From assembly GCA_034670405.1 (NCBI GenBank), contig JAXDDX010000004.1, forward strand, positions 5,252,001 to 5,316,000: a stretch of DNA of 64,000 nucleotides, in the 5' to 3' direction. The notes beneath the pieces are model-generated. The model saw only the letters and a program-made list of their open reading frames with translations, was not told where the DNA came from and made no database searches. This DNA is from Hoplostethus atlanticus (lineage: Eukaryota > Chordata > Actinopteri > Trachichthyiformes > Trachichthyidae). Positions within the stretch are counted from its first letter, which is position 1. The number at the start of each line of letters is the position of its first letter. Below, piece by piece: positions 14,439 to 63,611 of this stretch. The position numbers and the translations under genes are program-made.

Positions 14439-16380
14439 TACAAATGTGGTAAAACACGTGTAGCGAGGGCCACTCCACCAGTGCAGGTTTATACCATTAG
14501 CCCACATATGGTAAACGTTGTCCTTATTGTCCAGAACCAACTAGTGAATCACACCGGGTCGCATCTTTCCCTTCCCATACTGGATGATGGACTGGACATG
14601 TGCACATATACTTTCCCTTGCCAAGCAACAGCTCAATTATCTGTAGAGGTAAAAGAAAAAATCCGCAAATGTTGTAGACATTTATTTGGCGGTAAACGAT
14701 CACGTAAACACTGTCACCTATTTACCACAGCGCTGTGGCCGGAGAGCCCACAGAGTAACATGTTTGTGTAAAGACAGAGAATGGCTCTCCCTGTGCCTTG
14801 TGGCGAAGGAGCTGCTTGGCTAGTAGTGGTGGGTCTGTATGAGCGGCCTGGTACCCTGTGACCCCTGCCCTCTCATTAGTGGGACGTGGAGCAGTGGAGT
14901 ACCGTGCTCCCCAGGTCATGTTACATATGGCTTGCAGTCTGCTGCGCCGCATTAAATGTCAGCTTTGAAACCATCTGAAAGATCAGAGGTCAGCGTTTTT
15001 AATAAGGCCTGGGTTCTGGGGGGGTTCCCTCCTTTTACTGCACGCCCAAGTATGTTTTACGTTGCACTCTACTATTTAGATATGCCTAGGTTGCCCTGTT
15101 TTTGTAAGGACAAATCATGCAATAAAATGTAAATAAATTTTGGTGTGTCATTCTACACTATAAAGGTAGTCTAGTAGATATATTTTAGTTAGCAATCCAT
15201 GAGAATGTTGCCTGTAAAAATGTACTACATAGCCCGGTGAAGGGAACAATTCTGCTCCTTTCCTGTCTAATTTACAGGCACAATACAAAGGTGGAATTTG
15301 GAGTTTTCTGTGGCCCCCTCCCCGTGAGACCCACAGATCATGGGCTCCTGTTGCGAATGGGACATTGTTCTGAGCTCCAACAAAGCCGTTTTCACCCTCT
15401 TCAATATTACAGGAGAAGTTACCTGATACCTAACAATCAGCTAATCCAATGCCCATGGCGACGAGGTCACCTGTGCACAGGTAACCTTATCCCGGGTGCC
15501 TGCCTCTCCCTCTCTTTCTCGCTAGTCTCTCCCATTTTTTTCTCTCGGTGCCTCAACAGTGAGCACGGACAAACAGCCTCTGTTTATTTAGGTCATCAGT
15601 TAGATCATAAAAGTCCTCCAACCAGGATCCACTGAGAGGACAACTCCTGTACTCCACTATAGAGATATTGTGTGTAAAATCCCCCGCTGTTCATCCATTT
15701 GTCCAACTCGCTCTCCATCTTATCTGTCCTTCCAGGTTTAGTTGGGAGCCCACTGAGTAAGCAAGTATTGGGTGGAAATTCATAAATTCATGGACAATCC
15801 CCCAAAGCCATGAGAGGAGTTCAGGCTCTTTCTGGACAGAGACCCAGTGTCTATGAGTGACAGCACTTCAGATTCCTTCTTCCACATGTTGGAAGGGGTG
15901 TGGTGGGGGGTTGTTCAGCATTAGCTCAGGGAAAAGTCCGTTGGATTGGACTGGGCTATGGGGAGCTGCAGACCCCCCACCCGAAAAAGCTCTACCTCTG
16001 GAAATCTCATTGCTGTTTATTTGAATTACAGGGGCTGAGATGAGAAAAGGAGGGCTAATGAACTCCAGGTTGCCAGGCATGTGCAAACGATCACTGCAGG
16101 TTTGCAGAGAGCAGCACTAGGCTCACTGGATTACTGCATGCCAGTTTTTCCTCATCCTCGCAGTTTGGCTACATAAGGCTCTTAAATGTTGGGAAGACAT
16201 ATGCTTTTTGTATGTCATAAATTGAGATGCGTTACAGACATATTGTGTGACTAAAACATTGAAAACCCGCAGAGATTATTCTGTAATTTTATCACAGTCA
16301 GCATGTGCATTCCAAAGGTAACTTTTGAAGTTTGAGAAAGAAAACAACATGCCAGTTTTATGTTTTTATAAATATAAACT

Positions 16381-18191
16381 TTTAATGCAGTATGGAGATT
16401 TAGAAAAATACATTCACATAATTTCAGATAACAAACATACAATTCAAGCTAAGATAAAAAACAAATGACAATCAGTTTTACTATTTGCCCATGGCTCATT
16501 TTTGGTATATGATGTTTAGAGCACTGAGGATACTTTCTCTGTAATGCCCAATCAAATTGGTGGGATTATGTCATGAAACTTGACAAAGGAAAATGCTACT
16601 AGTCACTCTATGTATGAAGACCTGTGATGCACGGATATATGTGCATGGTGTATGTTGGCCATGAGGTTGAAATGCACTATTATGGTTATGTATGTCGGCG
16701 TGGAATTAGCCTTCTGTTGTAAAAAGCACCTGACATGCTTGACAAATGGGCTCCACGTTTTCTTGTCCGTTCCTCGTCTGACAACCAAGAAATGAGCCAG
16801 TGGTGGAATATGTCTGAAGCTGTGATGTCACTGCTTACACACCAATCCAAGAGTTATGATAGAACTTACATTCAGTGTTATTCAGAAAACAACAAAAGTA
16901 AAAGGCACTAGTGTCCAAAACATTTTGATGCCATGCAAAGGGACATTATTCGAATCCCTCTCCATTTAAAAGGTGGGACCATAAAAATACACACTGCATT
17001 TAGGGCTGTCTTCTCAGTCAGTGCACACTTCTGTCCCTTGTTCCTTATACGTTTCAAAAACATATACACTGTGGATATGTTTGCATCTGACTTTATAGAA
17101 AAATATCCTTTATGATTATTGACATTTTGAGAGACACATCAAAATGACACACGATATAGTATAGCATTGTCACATCTAGTTTAACATACTATGAGTTGCA
17201 GCATTATAAACAATATATGATGAACATTTAAAAAGACAGTGTGACCTTTTGATCATCTCCCATATCTTGATCTCACAAATTACCAGTTGTTGAGTCTTGA
17301 AACGGGATTCATTAGTGAAATAATGTACATTTGTTGAGGTGTGTCACCCTGACAAACTCACCAAAATGAAGACTGTTTGAAACGTGTACAATCTTCTGTT
17401 GTAGTGCCATTATGGTAGTGCAAATACCAAAACAGACCAATGCAATCTGACATTTCTATGAAGCAGAAAGGCACATTCATTTCCACTCAGTCCCATTAAC
17501 AAGACCCACCATGCTGAATCGTTCTTAGCTCATTTGGTATGATATAAAGTGTGAATACAGGGGTTAGCAGTGACTTGATAAGCATTTAGAGAAAATGAGG
17601 CGCTTACTGAAGATCAAACTTTCATAAATCAGCACCCTTGTGTGCATAACCTATTTTCTGTATGTGTGTGCAGTCCTTCAGCAAAGCTATAGTGGTTTAA
17701 GTGACCATTTTCACTGAGACGCTTTCTCTCTTCCCCCTACTGAATGACCTTTTTGGTTTGACCCAGATGACGCATTTAGTTTGGAGGAACATCCTGGTCA
17801 CATGACTTGGGGCATTCCAACACCTGCTTCTGCATATCAAATCCACTCAACAGGAAGTAGCAGGTGTTGTCTATAAAAATGCTCTTTTAAACATGGCTCA
17901 AACACGTACAGGGTCTTCTTCTATTTGCAAGTAACAGTTGTAATGTTTTGTCTTATGTTATGGGGCTTTTAAAAGATGTCATACATTTTTTTTATGATAA
18001 ATTCATAGCGGCCACCAAAGGGGCTTGTATCTGAATAGAGTGCATTGTAAAAGTCAAATGAACACAATGACTGCAAATAATTTAACATTTAGAGGAAATG
18101 AATGGTAAAAACACACACACAAAAGTAAAAAGATTCACCATATTACTGCTTGGGTGGACATGAGTGCTTCTGAAAGGACATAGGTTTGAGG
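16381..18191 (-). other. Probable six4 3' UTR and flank
   Basis: Downstream of the six4 stop there is no further coding exon. I find no canonical AATAAA close to the stop. An ATTAAA on the minus strand at 16381-16386 is the clearest variant signal and would imply a 3' UTR of about 1.8 kb. The true end cannot be fixed from sequence alone. Confidence 0.3.
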
Positions 18192-19282
18192 TTAAAGGTC
18201 AGCCATGTCCTCGTCCATCTGCACTGTCTGTAGTTTGGCTAGCTCCTTCCCCTCCACAGCCTCCATCTCCCCACACATTGCCCGCACCATCTCATTCACC
18301 CCGCCTGAGCTAGAGCCATCCACCTTGTCCTCTGACAGGTTCATGTAGTTGTTGTTCATGCTGGAGCCCATCAGGTGTGTGGAGGGGGCTGACTGGGCTT
18401 CGTGGCCTCCAAGATAATCTGTGGGCTGGAGGTGATGGCTGCTTGGGTCCGTTTGGGCCATCAGAGGCGTGCTGACAGTGAGGGTGGTGTAGACTTCTGG
18501 CTCGGGGCTGGATGAGCTGACAGGGGTGATGTTAGTGGTAGAGGCAGAGCCTTGCCTGGAAGGGATCTCTGAGTTGGAGGTGTAGCTGATCTGGCCACTG
18601 GGGTCCAGGTGGAGCCCGTGGTGGTATGAAGAGTAGACGCCTCCCTCCAAGGGTTCCTTCTTGATGGAGGTCTGGCCAGTGCTGCCCATGCTATAGAGCA
18701 CTGTGCTGTGGTGCAAGGGGGTCATGGTCAGTTTGTCCTGCTGCTGCTGGAAGGAGTCCTCTCTGGAGGAGCTCACTGATATGTTGTTCAGTGGCATGGT
18801 ACCTGGGGTAATAAAATGATAAATTAATACATATCTCTAACTCCATTTCAGCTACACCAAGATTTTACATTCCCATAGCTGAACCTGCTTTTCACTTTTC
18901 TCACAGTACTATGTGCTTAACTTACAACAGGACTCAAAATCGCTGTTGTGTGTCTCACACACTTCATGCTCTTTGGGCCCGACCCTGTGATACCCCAGAG
19001 ACTGAAGGACTAATGTAAAAGTCTGCCAGGGGCCAACAGCAAGTTCTATTATTCTGTTTTTACTTATTATTCATCCTGGTGTGGATTCTCTGCTTCATGT
19101 CAAAGTAAGTGGTATAATGACTCTTTCCCTGTTAGTGCATGTCTTGGCCCTCTGATTGTCTGAAACATATTCCCCTCCTCCCTGGTCTGGAGATCAAGAG
19201 TGTAATGATGATGAGTGATACTGACTTCAGAACCTATGTTCTATTCATCTCTAGGGTTTTCAAAGGACCACCATTTGTGTAT

Positions 19283-19346
<64 letters not shown>

Positions 19347-21466
19347 TCGTTCAGTATTTCTCCTGCTCTGTGTTATGTGTAGCATCAGCCCTTTGGGCTC
19401 AGGCCCAAACACAGACAAGCCAAGAATAAAGCAGGTCAGATATATTGGATGTAGTAGAGGCCTGTTGACAAACCACCAGGGAAGTGCAGCACTGCACTGG
19501 AATATTTTTAAGGCGGGTAAAGTGCACCATTGCCCTAGCATTCTACATATAATTTAAGGTAAACATAGTAGAAAAATATTTGTTTCATCTTTTGACGTAT
19601 CGTAAGACAGAAGCTTGTAACTAAGTTCTAACTATGTAAACCATCATATAATTTTGTGAACCCACCTTGTGTGATTGTTGAAGAAGAGGAGGCAGAAGAG
19701 AGATGCAGGGGAGGAAGACCCACATCGCTGTTGAGTAATGAGCTGCCATCACTGTTGGAGACACCACTCGGTACCTGGACCAGGCTATAGCCACCCAGCT
19801 GGAGCGCGCCTGATGAAGAGCTGAACGTCAACACGGAGGAGCCCCCATTCTGGGCAGCCATGCTGTGAACCCCCTCTAGCTTCACCTCTGCCCCGTTCAC
19901 ACAGCCAGAGTAGGAGGCGTACTGCAGGGTTGAATCCTCAGCAGAACTGCCCAGTCCCTTCTCCTGTCCTGAGTGCATCTGCATGTCCACTCCAGAGCCC
20001 CCCAGCAGTACCCCTCCAGATGGCCTCAGAGGGTTGAAGGCCAAGGGCTGGATGCCCAAATTGAGCCCGTTGAAGAGGATGTTACTGGGGGTGTGGAGGT
20101 AAGACGAGCCACCATTGTGAAACACGGTGGATGAGGTGTTACTGGTCACTAGATTTCCGTTGTAGAGCCCCCCACTGCTGGATCCAGGGGGCATCTTGAT
20201 GTCCCCAATCTGTTGGATGACCACCCCACTGTCCAGAGGTCCCGTATGAAGAGGGAGGGCCCCATGGGTGATTGCCCCATCTGAGGAGTTGGAGAGGGGC
20301 CGAGGAGACAGCTCCTCCTGTCCTTTGCTGGACTCATCCTCGGTACTGTGGTTTCCATCAGATTCACTGTGAAAATTAAATTTGATATCATATGGTAAGT
20401 TATTGTTAGAAGATGGTTTTAGACCACCTTTTGAGTACCAAACATGTAGAAAGCATGACAGGTTGTATGTTTCTCAAATAGATGTGGGGAATAATGTTAC
20501 TTTTGTGTGAAAGTAGAAGTTCCTTAAAAAAAAGTAACCACAACTATGATGAAAATAATAGATACATTTTAATTTTGAAGATTGAGTTTGAATTTCTTTG
20601 GCCCATAGATTCTGACTATAATAAAGAGAGGGCAGAATACAGCCACATTTGTTTCTGTGCTTTGAAGAGCAGGCTATACTTGTGAGTGTGTAGACCTTTT
20701 ACCCCATGGAGAGACAACAACCACCATCAACGACCATGCGACCATTTGGCGCAATAAATTCTGGTGTGACAAATGCCAGCAGTGGTGGCCTGACAAGACA
20801 AATGGCTAAAACGTTGTATTCGCATTGTTTTAATTAAATCTGGTATTGCAATGTAACATTCCGACGTGTCTTCCTTTGCAAAACGCAATAGCACTAAAAC
20901 GATATTGATGCTATTGCTATTACAACTTTAAACCTCGTTTTCAAGAGTGATTCAAACAGCTGCATCCCCCCCACTCTTCACCCCCCGCTTCTAGGAAAAG
21001 ATATAAAGAAAGCCATTGGTAAAACTAAAGTTACAGCCTAGACGTTGACTACGAATCAAAAATAATTTATTTTCTTTTAGTTGCTGAAGCCTGTAGTGAG
21101 AGCGTTATTTAGTAGTAATTTAAAGGCAGCCTAATTATGTTTTATGTGTTTTGTGTCCGAGAGAGACACACACACAAGCAGAGAGAGCGCGAGCGAGAGA
21201 GACAGAGAGAGAGAGAGAGAGAGACAGAGAGAGAGAGAGGTCACCTCCACCAGGTGCGCGTCAGCTTTGTTCACAGAGAGGAAACATGAAAGAAAAATTC
21301 CGTCTGTATGTATGGAGGATTATGAAACGCTGAAGCTGAAGCTTTAAGATCCTTTTGGTCTAAGAGGAAAAAGTAATAATGACAATGATTTATGTGTTAG
21401 GGACACACACAAACGCATTACGCGCTCGTACGTGTGTGTGAGTGTGTGTGTGAGTGAGAGAGAGAG

Positions 21467-21501
<35 letters not shown>

Positions 21502-21508
21502 ATGTTTA

Positions 21509-21542
<34 letters not shown>

Positions 21543-22862
21543 CGGACCCCATCCCACACACGTAATCTAATAATAAATGGAATTAATTTTTCTGGTCACT
21601 GGTCACCCAGATGTATTCCTTAGATTGTTCCATTAAAGTTACTCCACTTCATTTGTTTGACAATGAAATCACAGCAATATATGTCATATGTAATTTACTT
21701 TATTTTATTTGGTTATTTTGTTGCTTATGGTTTCCATGCCTCTCAGCACCAACACACTTGAAACCGGATCTGAATGGCAACCGCTTCATATTTCAAAACA
21801 TTTAAAGCGTGCTACTAACCCCTTTACGCACACTTTTTGTTTCTAAATGGTCACCAGTTAATGATTAACGCTGTCAAGTCGTATAACTAAGCTCGAGGGA
21901 TGATTGTGAAATAGACTGAGTATAGTCACTGAGTGTGGACGGTTGTAAACCAAGCGTGCTTCGTCCTTGCATGCAAAAGCTTTCAAAGGACTTTTGTTAA
22001 AATTAGCCCAGGTCTAAATTTCAACGCGCCTTTTACGCACAGCACACTCAGTGAAGTATATTTAATACATTGGTTAATATCACATTTGTGAAATAGCTTA
22101 TGGTCTATTCCTTTCGTTGTGGTCTCACCTTTTTGATTGTGCCTCGGACGGGTTTCTGTCCCTCTGTCTCCTGTTTTTGAACCAGTTGCTGACCTGGGTC
22201 AAGGAGAGTCCAGTAATCTTGGCGAGGTTTCTTTTCTCGGCAGGAGAAGGGTACCTGTTCTGCTTGTACAGATCCTTCAGCGCGTTTCGGGACCTCTCTT
22301 TGAAGCAATACACCGTCTCCTCGCCGTCCCAGATAGTCCTGGGGAGAGGGTACTTTCTCCGGAGACGGTACTTGTCCACGGCGCCCAGGGGTCTCCCCCG
22401 CGCCTTCTCCGCCTCGGTGTACCGGGCTTTGTACCAGAGATCTTGCAGCGAGGAGTGGTTGGACGGACTAAAACTGTGGTTCTCCAAAATACTGTACAGC
22501 TCCTGATACCGAGCCTGGTGGAAAGCAACGAGGGCTTGGGCTTTCAGGATGCTTTCGTTGCCGCGTAGCAGGTCACTCTGGGGTAGGGACCATAGGAACC
22601 TGGCCAGCCGGTCCACATTGCCTCCCTGCTGTAAAGCCTCGCAGACACAGGCCACTTGCTCCGGGGAGAAAGCCAGGGAGGAAGCGGCGCTCACTAGCAG
22701 CTCCGTGCGCACCGCGTCGGTGTTGGGAGTTGTGCGCTCCATGGACAACTCCGCCGCGTCCAGCGCCACAAGCTTGATGCACTCCCGCTTATCCGCCTCC
22801 TTCACATTTTCCCTCTTGATGTCATCTGCTGTTGTGAGTTCTCCGGCAGAAGAAGAAGACAT
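18192..22862 (-). CDS. six4: SIX homeobox 4 transcription factor (3 coding exons)
   Basis: Nuclear SIX-family factor that cooperates with SIX1 in myogenesis and sensory placodes. Coding exons are 22862-22129, 20366-19666 and 18802-18192. The splice phases close exactly and give 681 residues (human SIX4 has 781). The SIX domain lies at about 65-175 and the homeodomain at about 178-237, with helix [14 protein letters not shown] at 223-236. Exon 2 opens with the family motif [15 protein letters not shown]. Exon 3 ends [17 protein letters not shown], nearly identical to the human acidic C-terminus. A sumoylation-type motif IKKE at 525-528 corresponds to the human VKQE. The middle transactivation region is Ser/Gly-rich, divergent and about 100 residues shorter than human. 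The start at 22862 (MSSSSAGEL) is the first ATG of this frame with good context. Both introns carry long dinucleotide repeats. Whether it is six4a or six4b cannot be told here. Confidence 0.96.
19277..19345. repeat. TG microsatellite in six4 intron 2
   Basis: About 30 GT units inside the 863-bp second intron of six4 (CA on the transcribed strand). Intronic CA arrays can bind hnRNP L and affect splicing of the flanking exons (known property; effect here is inference). Confidence 0.95.
21160..21240. repeat. GA-rich tract in six4 intron 1
   Basis: GAGA repeats with scattered GACA and GCGA units. On the transcribed (minus) strand this is a CT-rich polypyrimidine tract. Confidence 0.9.
21431..21541. 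repeat. TG / GA compound microsatellite in six4 intron 1
   Basis: Two GT arrays separated by a short GA array and a TATG interruption. It lies about 200 bp from the GA tract, so six4 intron 1 carries two long simple repeats. Confidence 0.95.
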
Positions 22863-23150
22863 TTTTTTTGTTCAAGCCTTCCCTGGTAAAGTCACTCCTC
22901 CCAGCTCGATCAGGTTACCTCCTCGCCATGCGAATGCGATCGGATATCTGACAGCAGCTGTAAGTAGATATCTCTCTCCCCCTTTCCTCCCAACGTGACT
23001 TTTACTCTGCGGGGACTGGAGCTGGAAGGAGACACACGGGGGTCTATCTGTAGGAGAGCCACGCTATTGGCCGCCGACGGCCCCATAAGGGAGGAGCAAG
23101 CTGGATTCAGACGCGAAAGTTTGGTTTCCAGCTGTCAATCATGTAACTTG
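22863..23150 (-). promoter_or_regulatory. six4 promoter / 5' UTR region
   Basis: A GC- and CpG-richer segment directly upstream of the six4 ATG. It has a CCAAT box on the minus strand (ATTGG on plus at 23066-23070) next to a GGCGGC block. No clear TATA box is seen. The TSS is not determined. Confidence 0.45.
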
Positions 23151-53007
<29,857 letters not shown>

Positions 53008-53194
53008 GGCTGAACCCATCTGGGGCTCTGACAGCACAACAGCCATTGGTTAAAAACGTGAACCAACTGGACTACAAATACCATACTGCTCTGCAGTGTA
53101 GCGAGGGCCAAAAGCTGCTATGGTGGGCACATGGGTCTGACTCGTATCAGCCCAAGTTGTATATTACTTTTTATATTTGTTAATTTTATATTTA

Positions 53195-53200
53195 AATAAA
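53195..53200 (+). terminator. mnat1 polyadenylation signal (proximal)
   Basis: AATAAA about 190 nt downstream of the mnat1 stop. A second AATAAA lies at 53325-53330, so two alternative 3' ends are possible. Confidence 0.6.
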
Positions 53201-53342
53201 TCACAGTTAACATATGTCTCTTTGTCCACTATTTTACAGCTTGAATTAACAGTGTAACAACTTACTGTCTTATGACCTTTTAATACATTCTGGTGTAAAC
53301 AAAGGGTAAACAAACATTTCTTGAAATAAAGCTGTGTCATGA

Positions 53343-53348
53343 TTTATT
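53343..53348 (-). terminator. trmt5 polyadenylation signal
   Basis: AATAAA on the minus strand about 105 nt beyond the trmt5 stop. It lies only 12 bp from the distal mnat1 signal on the opposite strand, so the convergent transcripts may overlap. Confidence 0.6.
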
Positions 53349-53452
53349 ATGACAAGATGCAATAACATCTGCAATAAAATAAAAAGTAGAACTCAGTTTG
53401 TAAAAAGAAATGTTGAACAAAAAAATGTTTCCAAGTGTTCATATGATAACAT

Positions 53453-55904
53453 CTAATCTGTAGTCTCTTCACACTTCTGTCGTTTTGGGGCTGGCTCTTC
53501 TGTAAGCTCTGTGGAGAAACAACAAACTGGTTGAGTATTTGATATGGTCGTCACCGAATTCATCCTGATTGTTTTGTAAATTAATGCTCACCTGGTTGTT
53601 CATGGTCACTGCTGAAGAGGACTTCTTTGGGGACTGTGAATCTCACACACATCATCTCCTTGTTTGGTGCTACATTACGCACAAAATGCACAGAGCATCG
53701 GCCCTCCAGGGAGAAGCCAAGGATGCTGGAAGCCCTTTCCACCATGTCCTTCTCTGGGTTGTCATCTTTAGAGAAACCATAACAGTGCACTATAGGCAGG
53801 TTCTTATCACAGGAAAGCTCCTGGTGCAGGAGACCTCTGAATGCATCCAGGAACTCCAGAGCCAAGGCAGGCAGGTTCATAACCACATGAACACTGGCTT
53901 TTCCCTTCAGCAGGGCGGGTAGCTCCTGTTTCATGGGTCCCCGGATGAAGGCTCTGCCATCCAGGTTAAAGGTTCTGACCGTGCTCTCCACCTTGTTGAG
54001 TTTGCAGTTGTGCTGTAGCCAGCGGTATGACTCCGGGTTGAGATCATTGGCTAATACGTTTGCACCCCAGCGGGCAGCTGGGATGGCAAAGGGCCCCACA
54101 CCAGCAAACACATCCCATACGGTGTCACCACGTTTGAAGAGCTGTACCACGCGCATGTGCTCTGTGCTCAGCCTAGGGTTCCAATATACACGAGAAAAAT
54201 CAAACTCATATGTTGCCCCATTTTCTTTCACCTGCAACAGGGAATGATGATGAGCATTAGTATCACTGGAGCATCACTTGACAGTCAAGGTTCAGAACAT
54301 ACTTGAGAGTGACTATAAAAATGGGGGACGCTATGTATGTGAATACCAGTAACATTAAATCAATGCTCATTTGTAATTGAACCTACTTTGGCAACCATAT
54401 TCTCCTCTCCAGCTAGCACCTCCATCTTGAAGTTGCGGTAAGTGGAGTCAATGATATTTGTCTTATTGACCACACAGGTCACCCCAGGGTTTTTGTCCAT
54501 TATGACTTGGCCTACAATGGGAGCAGCAGAGAAGTAGTGGCAAAGAGAAGAGCAAAATTGAATCAGCCATCTATCCACTTACACATTATGTCATTTATCT
54601 GTGATGGAGCATTCAGAAATACATTCTTGTGAGTGCTGTCGCATAAAGAAAAAAGGAAAAGTTTCATTCCAAACTCATAGCCTCTTTCAAAATAGTGGCT
54701 GGCATGAAATTAAAAGTCATAGTTATGTTATCAATTATTTTAAGAAAAAGCACCCTTCTATGCTCTGACACTGGACAGTGTTTTCGAGCACATAGGCCAA
54801 ACCTATGAATGTGGTCATAAGGCCAAACTTTGTCCATTTACGTTGTGCTGGAGCATAGAAGTGTGCAGGCTCTCTCCTTCCTTAGCCCCACACCTACAAA
54901 GTGATGTGAATATTTTTCTAATAGTTATTAACTATTTTAAGACCTTTTTCTTGAAAAATAGTGACAGTCATGGGGATGCAATCACCTGTGTTTTTGACAC
55001 TGAGTTAAGGATATCAGCAAGTATTCACAAATGGATATATTCCATTTCAGAATGAAACCCTTCATATTTCTAAAAGCACTTGTGTCCTGCAAGTCTTAGT
55101 CTCTCACCTATAAGGTTTTTGTAGGCAAGCTGGTGGTCCCTCAGGTTCATGTGTGCAATGTGTCCCACCCGACTGAACCCTGAGGTGACATCTTGGCCCT
55201 CAGGAAGCACGGCTTCTAGCACCTCCTCACTCTTCAGGTTGTCATAGGTCAGGCGCAGCTCATGGTAATGGAGTTCCTGAGGAATCCCAAATGACCTCAA
55301 GGCCTCTGCCTCAGCCTCACTGAAGGAACTCGGTGAAGATATTCTGTGGGGATCCAACAGTACTAAACGAAAGTCATCTGACTCACTACTGTTTTCTTTA
55401 TCTTGTACCACTCTTGGCATGCCTGGACGCTGAATTGTTGACTTTTTCAGGCTTTTCACTACTTTGTTTAAGACTAGTTTGGGCACACGTAGTGCTGGGA
55501 CGGTAACTGTCTGGGCGAAGGCATCCCGGTCTAGAGAGGCCATACCACGCACCTCTGGGGGGGCTCTGTAGAGCTCAGCCTCCACCTGGCTCTGCGGGGA
55601 AACAGCCATTTGCTTCGAAACGAAGACAGGATAGGTCAAGGCTGATCGCAGGGCTGCAGAACAAAAGCTCCGCTGCAGAACAGTTTTCACGTTGCTTTGA
55701 GTTTGCACAGATGTTAAGACTCTTAGGAGAATCCTACAATGACAAAACGCTGTCGTTACCGGTGATTATCGAGCAGAGGAGTAAAACACGTCGTATTGGT
55801 TTACCAAGTGTAAGTTTAACGTTAACGGAACAACATATTACTATATTAGTATTTATTATACTGTTATTTTCGAGAGAACTGAAACTCACAACTCACCTCA
55901 ACAT
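53453..55904 (-). CDS. trmt5: TRMT5, tRNA (guanine37-N1)-methyltransferase (5 coding exons)
   Basis: Transfers a methyl group from S-adenosylmethionine to N1 of G37, next to the tRNA anticodon, which prevents +1 frameshifting. In vertebrates it acts mainly in mitochondria. Coding exons: 55904-55897, 55733-55108, 54511-54387, 54231-53592, 53508-53453. Phases close to give 484 residues (human 509). The first exon contributes only 8 coding nt (ATG TTG AG) and joins to a basic, Arg/Leu/Ser-rich N-terminus ([16 protein letters not shown]) typical of a mitochondrial presequence. The Trm5/TYW2 domain has NPRLSTEH (271-278), SAM motif [14 protein letters not shown] (293-306), NDLNPES (315-321) and VVMNLPA (369-375). 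The tail ends [13 protein letters not shown], resembling the human PPLKRQ tail. Two further ATGs lie 16 and 20 nt upstream in other frames and could act as upstream start codons. An internal Met (KQMAV) could give a form without the presequence. Confidence 0.95.
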
Positions 55905-56224
55905 CCTCCTGTGCAGACATGCATAAATTGCGTCATCAGTGCTGGACTAGAGGTGATTGGCTGAATAGACCAAGAGCTGATTTCTGATTGGATAACCTGA
56001 TTTCATACGTCGAAAATGCGACGGAAAAGGTCGTCACATGATGTGATAAACAACAACAGTCAGCAAGTAAAAAGTAGTTTAGAGGGGGTCTAGATAAGTA
56101 GGTTTGGAGAATATGTTATCTTAAATCGCCAACACTTATGTCGTCAGGTATATAGCGGCAAGTCGTCGTTTCTTGTACTTTGTGTGCTGACTCTGGCTGG
56201 AGAGTGAACAGTCATCTGGGGAAA
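55905..56224. promoter_or_regulatory. Bidirectional trmt5 / slc38a6 promoter
   Basis: Only 320 bp separate the two divergent start codons. The segment has two CCAAT boxes read toward trmt5 (ATTGG on plus at 55956-55960 and 55987-55991), several CpGs and no TATA box, as in divergent housekeeping promoters. A symmetric 13-mer TCACATGATGTGA (56034-56046) lies near the middle. It contains an M-box-type TCACATGA site of the kind bound by MiT/TFE factors (family knowledge; binding here is inference). Confidence 0.7.

Positions 56225-63611
<7,387 letters not shown>

Larger units (their letters stand above)
12968..16380. other. Gene-free six1/six4 spacer, distal part
   Basis: No supported exon. It includes a TG/CA simple repeat (listed separately) and an AT-rich, repeat-free block at about 13600-13800 that looks like a candidate conserved element. 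Several open frames of 60-130 codons are present, but they lack splice logic or recognisable domains. Confidence 0.5.

Noticed and set aside
19139-19557. Cys/Val- and His/Thr-repeat open frames
   Set aside because: They are translations of the TG/CA microsatellite and carry no coding signal.
22117-22998. Long plus-strand open frames (129-149 codons) opposite six4 exon 1
   Set aside because: They are antisense shadows of a GC-rich conserved coding exon. The minus frame encodes an intact SIX domain and homeodomain.
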